A stretch of 34,965 nt of DNA, from contig JANYJF010000061.1 of the NCBI GenBank assembly GCA_025361885.1, positions 1 to 34,965 on the forward strand. The letters are read 5' to 3'. Both the position numbers and the translations under genes were made by a program. Positions 16,440 through 24,246 of the stretch are shown in pieces. This DNA comes from Coriobacteriia bacterium (GTDB lineage: Bacteria > Actinomycetota > Coriobacteriia > Anaerosomatales > PALSA-660). A model generated the notes under the pieces. The model was not told where the DNA came from. It was given only the letters and a program-made list of their open reading frames with translations, and ran no database searches. The first letter of the stretch is position 1. Each line of letters begins with the position of its first letter.

Positions 16440-18365
16440 ATGGTCCCGCGAGGCTTCCAGACTCCCACGCTCGATGCCGAGACACTCGACGACCTCGAGG
16501 CGCGGGCGCTCGCTTGCAGGGGCGCCATCCTCACCATGACCTCGGTCGCGGCGTCGGGGCATCCTGGCGGATCGATGTCGTCCATCGAGACGTTCCTGAT
16601 GCTCTACCGTTTCGCCGACCTGCGCCCCAAGGACCCGTGCTGGGCCGGTCGTGATCGCGTGATAGTCAGCCACGGACACACGTCGCCCGGGGTGTATTCG
16701 GCGTTGGCGGACGCGGGCTTCTTCGACGTCGAGGACCTGATCCCGCATTTCAGGCAGGCAGGGTCGGTGTTCGAGGGCCATGTCGAACGCTCAGTGCCCG
16801 GAGTGGAATGGTCGACCGGCAACCTCGGGCAGGGTCTGTCCGCCGGCGTCGGGTCCGCGTTGGCTGCCCGCCTCACCGGCGGCGCCTGGCACACCTTCGT
16901 CGCGATGTCCGATGGGGAGCAGCACAAGGGCCAGGTCGCCGAGGCCCGGCGTCTCGCCGTCAAGGAGGGGCTGTGCGACCTGACTGTCGTCGTCGACCTC
17001 AACGGCATCCAGATCTCGGGACACACCCGCGACGTCATGCCCGTAGACGTCGCGGCGGACTTCATCGCGGACGGTTGGGGAATCGAAGAGGTCGACGGAC
17101 ACGACTTCGCGGAGCTCCACGGCGCGATCGCCCGGGCGGTCGCGGACTGCTCGCGTCCGTGCGCGGTCATCGCTCACACGGTCATCGGCAAGGGCGTCTC
17201 GTTCATGGAGGACCAGGCTGAGTTCCACGGCCGAGGACTTACAGCGGACGAGTACCGGCGCGCCATGGAGGAACTCGGTCTCGAGCCGCGTCTTGAGCAC
17301 TACCTGGGCTTGCGGACGTCGCCGTGCGCAACGGTCCCCGTGAAGAGGCCCCGGCCCGCAGTTGCGACGGTGACGGGTGCTCCGCGCACGTACACCTCCG
17401 AGAAGGGCACCGACAACCGGTCGGCGTGGGGCGCAGCCCTTGTGGACATCGCCGACAGCGAGCCCAGCACACCGATAGTCGTACTGGACTGTGACCTGGC
17501 CCAGTCCGTCAAGACCGAGGCCTTCGCCAAGGCGCGCCCCGACGCGTTCATCGAGTGCGGGGTGGGGGAGCACAACACGGCGACTGTCGGCGGAGCGATG
17601 TCGGTCAACGGCGTCCTGACCTTTTGGTCTGACTTCGGCGTGTTCGGCGTCGACGAGGCCTACAACCAGCAGCGGCTCAACGACATCAACGAGGCCCACC
17701 TCAAGCTCGCGGTCACGCACTGCGGCTTGGATGTGGGCGAGGACGGCAAGACGCACCAGTGCCTAGATTACGTCGGCGCGTTCCGTGACTTCTTCGGGTG
17801 GAGGGTGATCGTGCCGGCTGACCCCAATCAGACCGACCGCGCGGTCCGTTGGATGGCATCACAGCCGGGCTGCATAGCGATCGCCATGGGCCGCAGCAAG
17901 CTGCCGGTCATCGCGGAGGCGAACGGCGATCCGGTGTTCGCTCGCGACTACACCTTTCGCTATGGCGAGGTGGAGTGGGTCCGTCGCGGTGTCGACGCCA
18001 CGATCCTCGTGATGGGCACACCGTCGGGGGCGGCCGTCCGCGCCGCCGACATCCTGGCGAGGCAGGGGATACGCGTGGGCGTCGGAATCGTGTCGAGCCC
18101 CCTCGAGCTATCCGATGACGACATGCGGCGCGCCCTAGAGGCACCGGTGCTCGTGACTGTGGAGGACCACAGCGTCCGCAGTGGACTAGCGGCGACCGCG
18201 GCGGAGTGGCTGGCGCTCAACGGCCGCTCGACGCACTTCGTGCGGGTCGGCGTTGACGGCTACCGGTCCTCGGGTGCCTCACAGGACCTGCTGTCGCGCA
18301 ACCATCTGGACGCCGACGGTATCGCGAGCGTCGTGAGGGGCCACACGAAGAAGAACAGCGCCTAG
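16440..18365 (+). CDS. tkt: Transketolase (single-chain)
   Basis: The protein is 641 residues. The start is ATG 16440 after GAGAGG; the 90 residues before it in the track are shadow of the phosphatase gene. The N-terminal TPP domain has ASGHPGGSMSSIE, VSHGHTSPGVY, STGNLGQGLSAG, MSDGEQHKGQ and VVDLNGIQISG. The pyrimidine domain begins about residue 320 (TDNRSAWGAALVDIA), with the catalytic Glu in GVGEHNTATVGGAMS. It moves two-carbon ketol units in the pentose phosphate pathway. Actinobacteria and Clostridia often split this protein; here both halves are in one chain. Its TAG overlaps the stop of the convergent protease gene. Confidence 0.92.
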   Translation: MVPRGFQTPTLDAETLDDLEARALACRGAILTMTSVAASGHPGGSMSSIETFLMLYRFADLRPKDPCWAGRDRVIVSHGHTSPGVYSALADAGFFDVEDLIPHFRQAGSVFEGHVERSVPGVEWSTGNLGQGLSAGVGSALAARLTGGAWHTFVAMSDGEQHKGQVAEARRLAVKEGLCDLTVVVDLNGIQISGHTRDVMPVDVAADFIADGWGIEEVDGHDFAELHGAIARAVADCSRPCAVIAHTVIGKGVSFMEDQAEFHGRGLTADEYRRAMEELGLEPRLEHYLGLRTSPCATVPVKRPRPAVATVTGAPRTYTSEKGTDNRSAWGAALVDIADSEPSTPIVVLDCDLAQSVKTEAFAKARPDAFIECGVGEHNTATVGGAMSVNGVLTFWSDFGVFGVDEAYNQQRLNDINEAHLKLAVTHCGLDVGEDGKTHQCLDYVGAFRDFFGWRVIVPADPNQTDRAVRWMASQPGCIAIAMGRSKLPVIAEANGDPVFARDYTFRYGEVEWVRRGVDATILVMGTPSGAAVRAADILARQGIRVGVGIVSSPLELSDDDMRRALEAPVLVTVEDHSVRSGLAATAAEWLALNGRSTHFVRVGVDGYRSSGASQDLLSRNHLDADGIASVVRGHTKKNSA

Positions 18366-18919
18366 CCTTCGCGGCCGGGCATGTCCCCGAATCCTCGCAT
18401 CGCGGAGAGCACCTGAGCGTCAGCCGTCGTGCCCTGCCGGGGCGTCACCACGACATCGTGCTCGGCAAGGATCGTCAGGACCGCTGCGACGGCGGCCGGC
18501 ACGGCGGCCTCGACAGCGGGTGTGAGGCCGATCGACATCTGGCTCATGTCTTGGATCTGCACGGCTACGCACTCCCCGACGACCTTCGCGCCCATCAACT
18601 CGGCTGCTTGGAGCACGTCGACGAATCGGATGTCGTGGAGAGAGTGGAGGACTTGGTTGGGGGCGAGGTCCTCCGGGTCGAGCCGCACGACGGTCCCTGG
18701 CGCCTCGCCGGTGCCATCGATCGCATCGACCACCAGCATGTAGTCCGCGTCCTGGAACAGGTTCAGGATCGACATGCCCATCGTGCCGGCGTCGAGCACG
18801 GTCACGTTGTCCGGGAAGACGAACCCCTCCATGAGCACTTCGGCGACCCGCGGCCCGATGCCCTCGTCGCGCATCAGTGGGTTGCCGAGACCCATGACGG
18901 TGATTCGCTCCTGCTGCAT
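18362..18919 (-). CDS. hyaD: Hydrogenase maturation endopeptidase (HyaD/HycI family)
   Basis: The protein is 185 residues. The start is ATG 18919 with GAGAGG 7 nt upstream. TVMGLGNPLMRDEGIGPRVAEVL is the family signature with the Ni-sensing Glu/Asp region, followed by VLDAGTMGMSILNLF, MLVVDAIDGTGEAPGTV and LHSLHDIRFVDVL. These proteases remove the C-terminal tail of the hydrogenase large subunit after Ni insertion, cutting after the His of DPCxxCxxH. Here the predicted substrate is the Sec-containing large subunit in the same locus, where cutting after VH would release 19 residues. It lies 95 nt after the radical SAM gene on the same strand. Confidence 0.92.
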   Translation of the reverse strand: MQQERITVMGLGNPLMRDEGIGPRVAEVLMEGFVFPDNVTVLDAGTMGMSILNLFQDADYMLVVDAIDGTGEAPGTVVRLDPEDLAPNQVLHSLHDIRFVDVLQAAELMGAKVVGECVAVQIQDMSQMSIGLTPAVEAAVPAAVAAVLTILAEHDVVVTPRQGTTADAQVLSAMRGFGDMPGREG

Positions 18920-19014
18920 CGTACGACCTCTCTTGTGGCTTCGATGGCTTCAGCCGCCTGATGATACAGCACCAAGAGGCCGGGCAGACGCCGAGCGATG
19001 CCGGCGCTGGGTGG

Positions 19015-20451
19015 CTACACCGCCGGCGCGCACTCCGGCTCGAGGGCCCCGGGGAGATCGCACCCTTCGAGCAGCAGCAGGCGCTCCGCGGCGGGCAGGG
19101 CCGCCCGGGCCTCGTCGCGATGTTGGTTCGACATCGCGAGCATCTCCCGCATCATCACCACGAGCAGGTAGCGGCCCTTCTGGGTGAGCGTCAGGCACTC
19201 TGGGTCGTCGCGCTCGAACGCACCCACTGCGCGCATGAACGCCATCTCGCCGAGCAGCCCCAGGTCCACGGGCACGCCGAACTGCTCCCTGAAGCGGCGC
19301 TTGTCCAGTCTGAGCCCGAACAGATCGACGACGAACTGATAGCGCATCTTGTCATGCCAGCCATACGTGCGTCCGGCCGTCGCCACCGACATGCGGCCCG
19401 ACTCTATGGAATCGGCGTACTCGGACAGCGAGAAGGTGTTCCCATAGAGCCGTCCGTCAAGGAACGACTGAGCGCCGGAGCCGATCCCCACGTACTCCGG
19501 CGTGTCGACGATGTACTCGTCGATCATGCCGCCCTTCTCGCGGGAGTAGGTCCAGGCCGAGGACGCTTCGAAGGCTTCACCGGCGCACAGGACATCACCG
19601 ATGATGTGGTGGTAGTCGCCTTCGCGAGAGTAGTCGATCTTTCCCACTGCGCTGGCCATCGACTCCGCCGACTCGGGCGAGGCCATGAGCGGGTAGAACG
19701 TCGTCTGGTTGCAGCCGCTTGCCCGGATCAGCTCCACGTCGCGACGCAGGCTCGCCTCCGTCTGTGACGGGAAGTTGAAGATCATGTCGACGTTGAGCGA
19801 ATGGAACCAGCCGCGCGTGGCGACCAGCCTCTCGAAGAGTTCCGCGCCAGAGCCGTACTTGTCGTAGCGGTCCATCTGCTTGAGCAGCATGTCGTCGAAA
19901 CTCTGGATGCCCACAGACATGCGCTGGATGCGGCCGTCGAGTTGTTCCACGACCTGCTCGGTCAGGTGGTTCGGGCTCGTCTCCGAGGAGACCTCCTGTA
20001 TGGAGAACAACTCGCGAGCAAGGTCGATCGTCTCGACCAGCTCATCGACGAGGATAGTGGGTGTGCCGCCGCCGATGTAGAGCGAGGAGAAGTCGTAGCC
20101 CAGCCTCGAGACCATACGCATCTCATCGCGAAGGTGACCGAAGTAGACGCGAGCGCGGTCTTCTTGGAACAGGAACCGGTTGAACGAGCAGTACAGGCAC
20201 AGCCGCTCGCAGAACGGTACGTGGACATACAGCGTGTATCCGTGGCCAGGGAGGGGGGAGGGCAGCGAATCCATCGTCGCAGGCGCGTGCGCGGTGTAGC
20301 CGGCGGTCAGCTGGCGCATCACGGTGGTGAGGCAACGCTCTGCGAACATCGGGACGGGTTCCCTTCCGTGGAGCATGGAAGCGCTGTCCGGAGCCGGGAC
20401 CGCGTTCGCGCGTGCGTTGATGTGTGAGAAGTGCTCGAGCGGCTCCCACAT
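19015..20451 (-). CDS. HemW/HemN-like radical SAM protein (coproporphyrinogen oxidase family)
   Basis: The protein is 478 residues from ATG 20451 (AAGG 4-5 nt upstream; MLHG and MFAE starts are possible). TLYVHVPFCERLCLYCSFNRF holds the CX3CX2C cluster ligands; LYIGGGTPTIL, ETSPNHLTEQ, RMSVGIQSFDD and DMIFNFPSQT follow the HemN/HemW order. An HemN_C-like C-terminal part ends in a helical tail. Members include HemN (heme synthesis), HemW (heme chaperone) and anaerobic heme-cleaving enzymes; I cannot choose between them. Its place between the hydrogenase/cytochrome b operon and the maturation protease suggests a role in supplying or handling heme for that cytochrome b. It has its own likely promoter. 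Confidence 0.78.
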   Translation of the reverse strand: MWEPLEHFSHINARANAVPAPDSASMLHGREPVPMFAERCLTTVMRQLTAGYTAHAPATMDSLPSPLPGHGYTLYVHVPFCERLCLYCSFNRFLFQEDRARVYFGHLRDEMRMVSRLGYDFSSLYIGGGTPTILVDELVETIDLARELFSIQEVSSETSPNHLTEQVVEQLDGRIQRMSVGIQSFDDMLLKQMDRYDKYGSGAELFERLVATRGWFHSLNVDMIFNFPSQTEASLRRDVELIRASGCNQTTFYPLMASPESAESMASAVGKIDYSREGDYHHIIGDVLCAGEAFEASSAWTYSREKGGMIDEYIVDTPEYVGIGSGAQSFLDGRLYGNTFSLSEYADSIESGRMSVATAGRTYGWHDKMRYQFVVDLFGLRLDKRRFREQFGVPVDLGLLGEMAFMRAVGAFERDDPECLTLTQKGRYLLVVMMREMLAMSNQHRDEARAALPAAERLLLLEGCDLPGALEPECAPAV

Positions 20452-20497
20452 TCGGCCTTCGCTGCGCTCCGAGGAACGGCGACGAGACTCAATGTGC

Positions 20498-20523
20498 GAT
20501 ATTCGCCATTGTAGGCGAATATC
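20498..20523 (-). promoter_or_regulatory. 10-bp inverted repeat covering a likely -10 box upstream of the radical SAM gene
   Basis: GATATTCGCC and GGCGAATATC form a perfect 10-bp inverted repeat around 6 nt that read TACAAT on the minus strand, a good -10 hexamer. It lies about 57 nt upstream of the radical SAM gene start and after the hydrogenase terminator. The geometry suggests an operator overlapping a promoter. No good -35 match is visible, in line with possible activator dependence. A transcribed hairpin is the alternative. Confidence 0.5.
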
Positions 20524-20613
20524 CTGCCGTGCACGACGGCAGCCGTCCGGTTCAGCCGATGGGAGCGACGCTTCGAAGAGTCGCTGTGCCGAGACGTGGG
20601 CGCACTCGTGGAA

Positions 20614-20643
20614 GGGCCGGGAGCCGCAAGCGGCTCCCGGCCC
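20614..20643 (-). terminator. Terminator of the hydrogenase operon
   Basis: GGGCCGGGAGCCG and CGGCTCCCGGCCC form a perfect 13-bp stem around a CAAG loop (CTTG on the minus strand), 43 nt downstream of the cytochrome b stop, followed on the minus strand by TTCC. It separates the structural genes from the radical SAM gene. Confidence 0.75.
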
Positions 20644-20685
20644 TCGCCGGTCGGATCTTCGTACTCAGGACATGCAGACCGGGTA

Positions 20686-21348
20686 CTACTGGTGGTACCG
20701 GTCGTGTGGGTCCTCGGTCTCGATCCAGAAGAACATGAGCTTGGTCGGCGCTACTCCGTAGATGTTCGCGAGATACACGTGGATCATCGTGAAGAGGATG
20801 ATCGCCCACATCAGGAAGTAGTGGATGATACGCATGTTCATGTCGCCACCCACTGCGGTGAGCCCAGCCTCGAAGAACGGCCAGATACCCCACTGGTGCG
20901 CCGGGGTGTAGATGGCGAATCCGGCGTACGCGATGGCATACGTGAGCGGGATCGTGGCCAGGTAGGCGATCTTCTGGAGAGCGCCGTTCTTGGCCGAGAT
21001 CACGTGCTCCTTGCGCATGAACAGGTAGTACTTTGCGGTCTCGATGAGCTGGTGACGGTTCTCCGCCTGAGGGATCCAGTTCTTCCAGTCCCAGTCGCGA
21101 TCCTTGGTGCCCATCTGGTTCGTATCCTTGACCGTGAAGGCCATGATGATGCGAGCCGTGATCGTGACCAGGAGCAGGTACATGAAGAAGAAGTGCAGAG
21201 AGCGGGCCGCACCCATGAAGCCCGCGAAGAACGGGAAGTGGATGTAGAAGCCCGTGAAGACGAGCACGATCATGCTGATGAGGTTGCTCCAGTGCGACAA
21301 CATCAAAGGCAGAGGGTGCGCCTCACGGTAGTGTCCGTGGCCCGACAT
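20686..21348 (-). CDS. Hydrogenase b-type cytochrome subunit
   Basis: The protein is 220 residues. The start is ATG 21348 because AGGTGA lies 5 nt upstream; the track start GTG 21357 overlaps that site. Four TM helices near 19-40, 50-70, 128-148 and 173-195 carry histidines H19, H52, H176 and H190, candidate ligands for two b hemes, in the pattern of Ni/Fe-hydrogenase cytochrome b (HyaC/HydC family). It would take electrons from the Tat-exported small subunit and pass them to quinone, anchoring the enzyme on the outer membrane face. Its ribosome site is the last sense codon plus stop of the large subunit (AGG TGA), so translation is coupled. Confidence 0.9.
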   Translation of the reverse strand: MSGHGHYREAHPLPLMLSHWSNLISMIVLVFTGFYIHFPFFAGFMGAARSLHFFFMYLLLVTITARIIMAFTVKDTNQMGTKDRDWDWKNWIPQAENRHQLIETAKYYLFMRKEHVISAKNGALQKIAYLATIPLTYAIAYAGFAIYTPAHQWGIWPFFEAGLTAVGGDMNMRIIHYFLMWAIILFTMIHVYLANIYGVAPTKLMFFWIETEDPHDRYHQ

Positions 21349-21353
21349 GGAGA

Positions 21354-22988
21354 TCACCTACCCATCGGCTTCGACATCACGAAGCTCTTCTTGCCGGTCT
21401 TGGGTTCAAACACGTGAACCCCGCAACCGAGTCAAGGATCGAAGCTATGGACGATGCGGAGTGCTTCGAGCGGCTTCTCCGGGTCTGCGATGGGAGCACC
21501 CACGAGGGCCTCTTCCAGCGGACCGCGAACACCCTTGGCGTCCCTTGAGGACATGTCCCACGTTGACGGGGTGACCACCTGATAGTTGGCGATCTTGCCG
21601 CCCTTGACGCTCATCCAGTGGCCGAGAGCGCCACGGGGCGCCTCCCACAAGCCAGCGCCATCGCCTTCGGTCTCGGACGACTCGACGAAGAACGAAGAGT
21701 CGCCTTCCTTGACTGCAGCGATGAGCTCGCCGATCCAGTCGCCCATAAGTCCGACGACGTACAGGGCCTCGAGGTTCCGGGCCGCGACGCGTCCGAGCAG
21801 GGACATCAGGATCTCGGGCTTGCCGGCTGCGCCGAGCTTCGCCAGCGTGCCGTCGATGATGGCCTTGACCTTCTCGTTGCCCGAGAGGTACGCGACCAGC
21901 ATGCGGGACAGGGGACCGACTTCCATGGGCTTCTCGTCGTAACGGGGAGCCTTGACCCAGGAGTACTGCTTGTCGAGGTTGTAGTCCGTGAAGGCCATGT
22001 GAGTCTTGCCCTGTGCGGGGTTCAGGCCGGTCTCGGACTGCGTGTACCACGAGTGCTCGACGTATTCCTTGATCTTCTTGGGGTCCGCGTCCGCGACGGT
22101 CAGACTGCCGGAGATGACGCCCGGTGGAAGGTAGCGCTTCTTCGGGTCCATCGACTTGTCCTCGAAGACACCCCACGCCAGGTAGTTGCCGACGCCCTTG
22201 CCGTAGGTGGTCGCATCCAGATAGAACGGAGCGATCGCCAGGGTATCGGGGATCATGGCCTTCTCGACGAACTCCTTGACACGATTGAAGTGGAACAGGA
22301 CGCCGTCGAGCTTCTCCTCGGTGGGATACCAAGCGGTACCACCAGGAAGTGACGTCATGAAGTGCGGGAACTTGCCGCCCATGATCGCGATGATCTGCGC
22401 TGCCTCGGCCTGGATGGAGAGGGCCTCGAGGTAGTGAGCCACGGCGATGAGGTTGAGCTCCGGCGGAAGCTTATAGGCCGAGTGCCCGAACCAGTTGTTC
22501 GTGAAGATGGACAGCTGTCCGTTCTCCACGAAGCCCTTGATGCGGCTCTGGATCGCGCCGAAGTCCGCAGTGGACGTGCCGGCCTTCTCGGCCAGGGCGT
22601 ACGTATCGGCGATGTTCGCCTTGAGGGCGGAGACCACGTCGACGTAGTCCAGCGCGGTGAGCGTGTAGAACCACAGCACGTGGCTGTGGAGCATCTCAGC
22701 GCCTTCGATGATGTTGCGGATGATGCGAGCGTTGTTCGGGATCTTGATCTTGAGCGCGCCCTCGGCCGCCATGGTGGCGGCGTGGCCGTGCGAGATCGGA
22801 CAGACACCGCAGATGCGCTGAGCGACGTAGAAAGCGTCGGCCGGAGCGCGACCTTGCAGCACCGTCTCAAGACCACGGTACAGGCCACCGGACGCCCAAG
22901 CGTCGGTCACCACGCCGTTGTCGACCTTTACCTCCACGCGGAGGTGTCCTTCGATCCTGGTAACAGGGTCGATGACTACGTTAGCCAC
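21354..22988 (-). CDS. hysA: [NiFeSe] hydrogenase large subunit with in-frame UGA selenocysteine
   Basis: The protein is 544 residues if UGA at 21434-21432 is read as Sec519. The N-terminal nickel motif is RICGVCPISHGHAA (C60, C63). The C-terminal motif is DP-U-LGCGVH, where the track ORF stops at HSFDP. The same frame continues VFEPKTGKKSFVMSKPMGR to a TGA at 21354, giving the second half of the DPCxxCxxH motif plus a 19-residue tail for removal by the protease. Start GTG 22988 shares one base with the small-subunit TAG, with GGGAGG 9 nt upstream. Group 1 features include RIEGHLRVEV near the N-terminus. It catalyses reversible H2 oxidation at a Ni-Fe site, with Sec as a terminal Ni ligand. 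A Cys-to-stop sequencing error is the alternative; the SECIS-like hairpin argues against it. Confidence 0.92.
21396..21434 (-). promoter_or_regulatory. UGA recoding site with bacterial SECIS-like hairpin
   Basis: After the UGA, GGGTTCA-CGTGTT-TGAACCC gives a perfect 7-bp stem (nt 11-17 with 24-30) and a 6-nt loop, with a lower GGTT/GACC helix below an internal loop. The loop starts 18 nt after the UGA (17-nt gap) and has G as its second base. This meets the published bacterial SECIS description (gap 16-37 nt, loop 3-14 nt, G in the first two positions). SelB would bind here to bring in Sec-tRNA. Confidence 0.85.
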
Positions 22989-24136
22989 TATTTGTCGCCT
23001 CCCTTCGCTGCTTTCTTGCGGTCATACGCCTTCTCGGTCTCGGGCGGTCCGCCCTTGCCGACCCGGCCTTGGGTGCCGCTGACGACGGCGTGGACACCGA
23101 GCGCCACGGCAGCTGCGCCACCGAGCACTGCGCCCACGGTCGACGGAGCTACGCCGCCGATGCCCGGAAGCTTCACGTTGCTCGTGCGCGTCAGGAACGG
23201 AGCGTCGTTGTCGACCCAGTTGAAGTTGCCGCAGCCGATGCAGGGGCTACCGGACTCCACACACCAGGAGACACGGTCGTTCCAGCGGACATACGGGCAG
23301 TTCGTGTAGGTCTGGGGGCCCTTGCAGCCGACCTTGTACAGGCAGAACTGCTTCTTCTCCTCGACGGTGCCGAACTTCTCCACGAACTCGCCGTTCTCGA
23401 AATGACCGCGGCGGGGGCAGTTGTCGTGGATGGTGGAGCCGTAGATGAGCGTCGGGCGACCCTTGGAGTCCAGAGCCGGCAGCTTGCCGACGAGCAGGAC
23501 GTCCACGATCATCGCGACGATCCACTCCGGGTTCACCGGGCATGTGGGAAGGTTGATGATCGGCTTGCTGATGCCGACGGATGCCAGATACTCGCTGACG
23601 CCCGTGGCGCCGGCGGGGTTCGGGGCAGCCTTGACCCAGCCGCCGTCGACCGCGCAGGAACCCACGGCGATGATGGCGTCGGCGTTCTTGGCCGCTTCCT
23701 TGACATCTTCGCGGCCAGGACGGCCACCGACACGCAGTGTGTTGCCATTGGCACCGTTCATGATGGAACCCTCGACGATCAGGATGTAGCCACCCTTGTC
23801 GACGGTCTCGGTGATCGCCTTGAGGGCGTCGGAACCAGCCGACGCCATGACAGTCTCCCAGTAGTTCACCGAGAGGATGTCGAGGACGACCGTGGGAACG
23901 TCTGGCGTCCGTGACTGCGCCATGGACTCAGTGCAGCCGGTGCAAAGGCCCTGTGCGATCCACAGCACGGGCTTGAGCTTCGCGCCGGACTCGACGGCTG
24001 CGGCGATCTGGGGCGCGTACATCTCGGACAATCCGAGAAGGGCCGCAACGGAACCGCAGTACTTCAGAAAGTCGCGTCGCGACACACCCCTGGCAGCGAG
24101 CAGGTCATAGACCTCTCCTCGCGCGTCTTGCGCCAT
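22988..24136 (-). CDS. hysB: [NiFeSe]-type hydrogenase small subunit, Tat-exported, membrane-anchored
   Basis: The protein is 382 residues from ATG 24136 (AAGGAGG 8 nt upstream). Tat signal GVSRRDFLKYCG (RR at 20-21) with hydrophobic AALLGL. Fe-S ligands: proximal C65, C68 (LCTGCTE), C161 (GSCAVDGG), C199 (CPVNPEW); distal H237, C240, C265, C271; medial C280, C292, C299, C302. C292 (SWCVESGSPCIGC) stands where standard [NiFe] enzymes have Pro (NWPV...), which predicts a 4Fe-4S rather than 3Fe-4S medial cluster, as known in [NiFeSe] enzymes. There are no extra proximal cysteines of the O2-tolerant type. A C-terminal TM (VGAVLGGAAAVALGVHAVV) anchors it beside the cytochrome b. First gene of the operon. 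Confidence 0.93.
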   Translation of the reverse strand: MAQDARGEVYDLLAARGVSRRDFLKYCGSVAALLGLSEMYAPQIAAAVESGAKLKPVLWIAQGLCTGCTESMAQSRTPDVPTVVLDILSVNYWETVMASAGSDALKAITETVDKGGYILIVEGSIMNGANGNTLRVGGRPGREDVKEAAKNADAIIAVGSCAVDGGWVKAAPNPAGATGVSEYLASVGISKPIINLPTCPVNPEWIVAMIVDVLLVGKLPALDSKGRPTLIYGSTIHDNCPRRGHFENGEFVEKFGTVEEKKQFCLYKVGCKGPQTYTNCPYVRWNDRVSWCVESGSPCIGCGNFNWVDNDAPFLTRTSNVKLPGIGGVAPSTVGAVLGGAAAVALGVHAVVSGTQGRVGKGGPPETEKAYDRKKAAKGGDK

Positions 24137-24187
24137 CCCATACACCTCCTTGTTTCTTCGAACAGTAGGACGGATGTGATACTCCCC

Positions 24188-24222
24188 GGCTCGTACCGGC
24201 CCACACCGGGCCGTCACGAGCC
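24188..24222 (-). promoter_or_regulatory. Leader hairpin upstream of the hydrogenase small subunit
   Basis: On the minus strand GGCTCGT and ACGAGCC (7 bp) enclose GGCCC/GGGCC (5 bp), about 50 nt before the start codon. An AAAGGAGGG sits just upstream at about 24238-24246 with an ATG at 24226 in frame with the gene. Use of that ATG would bury the Tat signal, so the structure is more likely a 5' regulatory element than part of the coding region. Confidence 0.4.
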
Positions 24223-24246
24223 CCATTCGGATGCGCGAACCCTCCT

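Noticed and set aside
21432-21434. Truncated (pseudogene) hydrogenase large subunit ending at HSFDP
   Set aside because: The same frame continues with the exact conserved LGCGVH motif and a normal-length tail, with a SECIS-like hairpin after the UGA; decay or a frameshift would not leave this intact.
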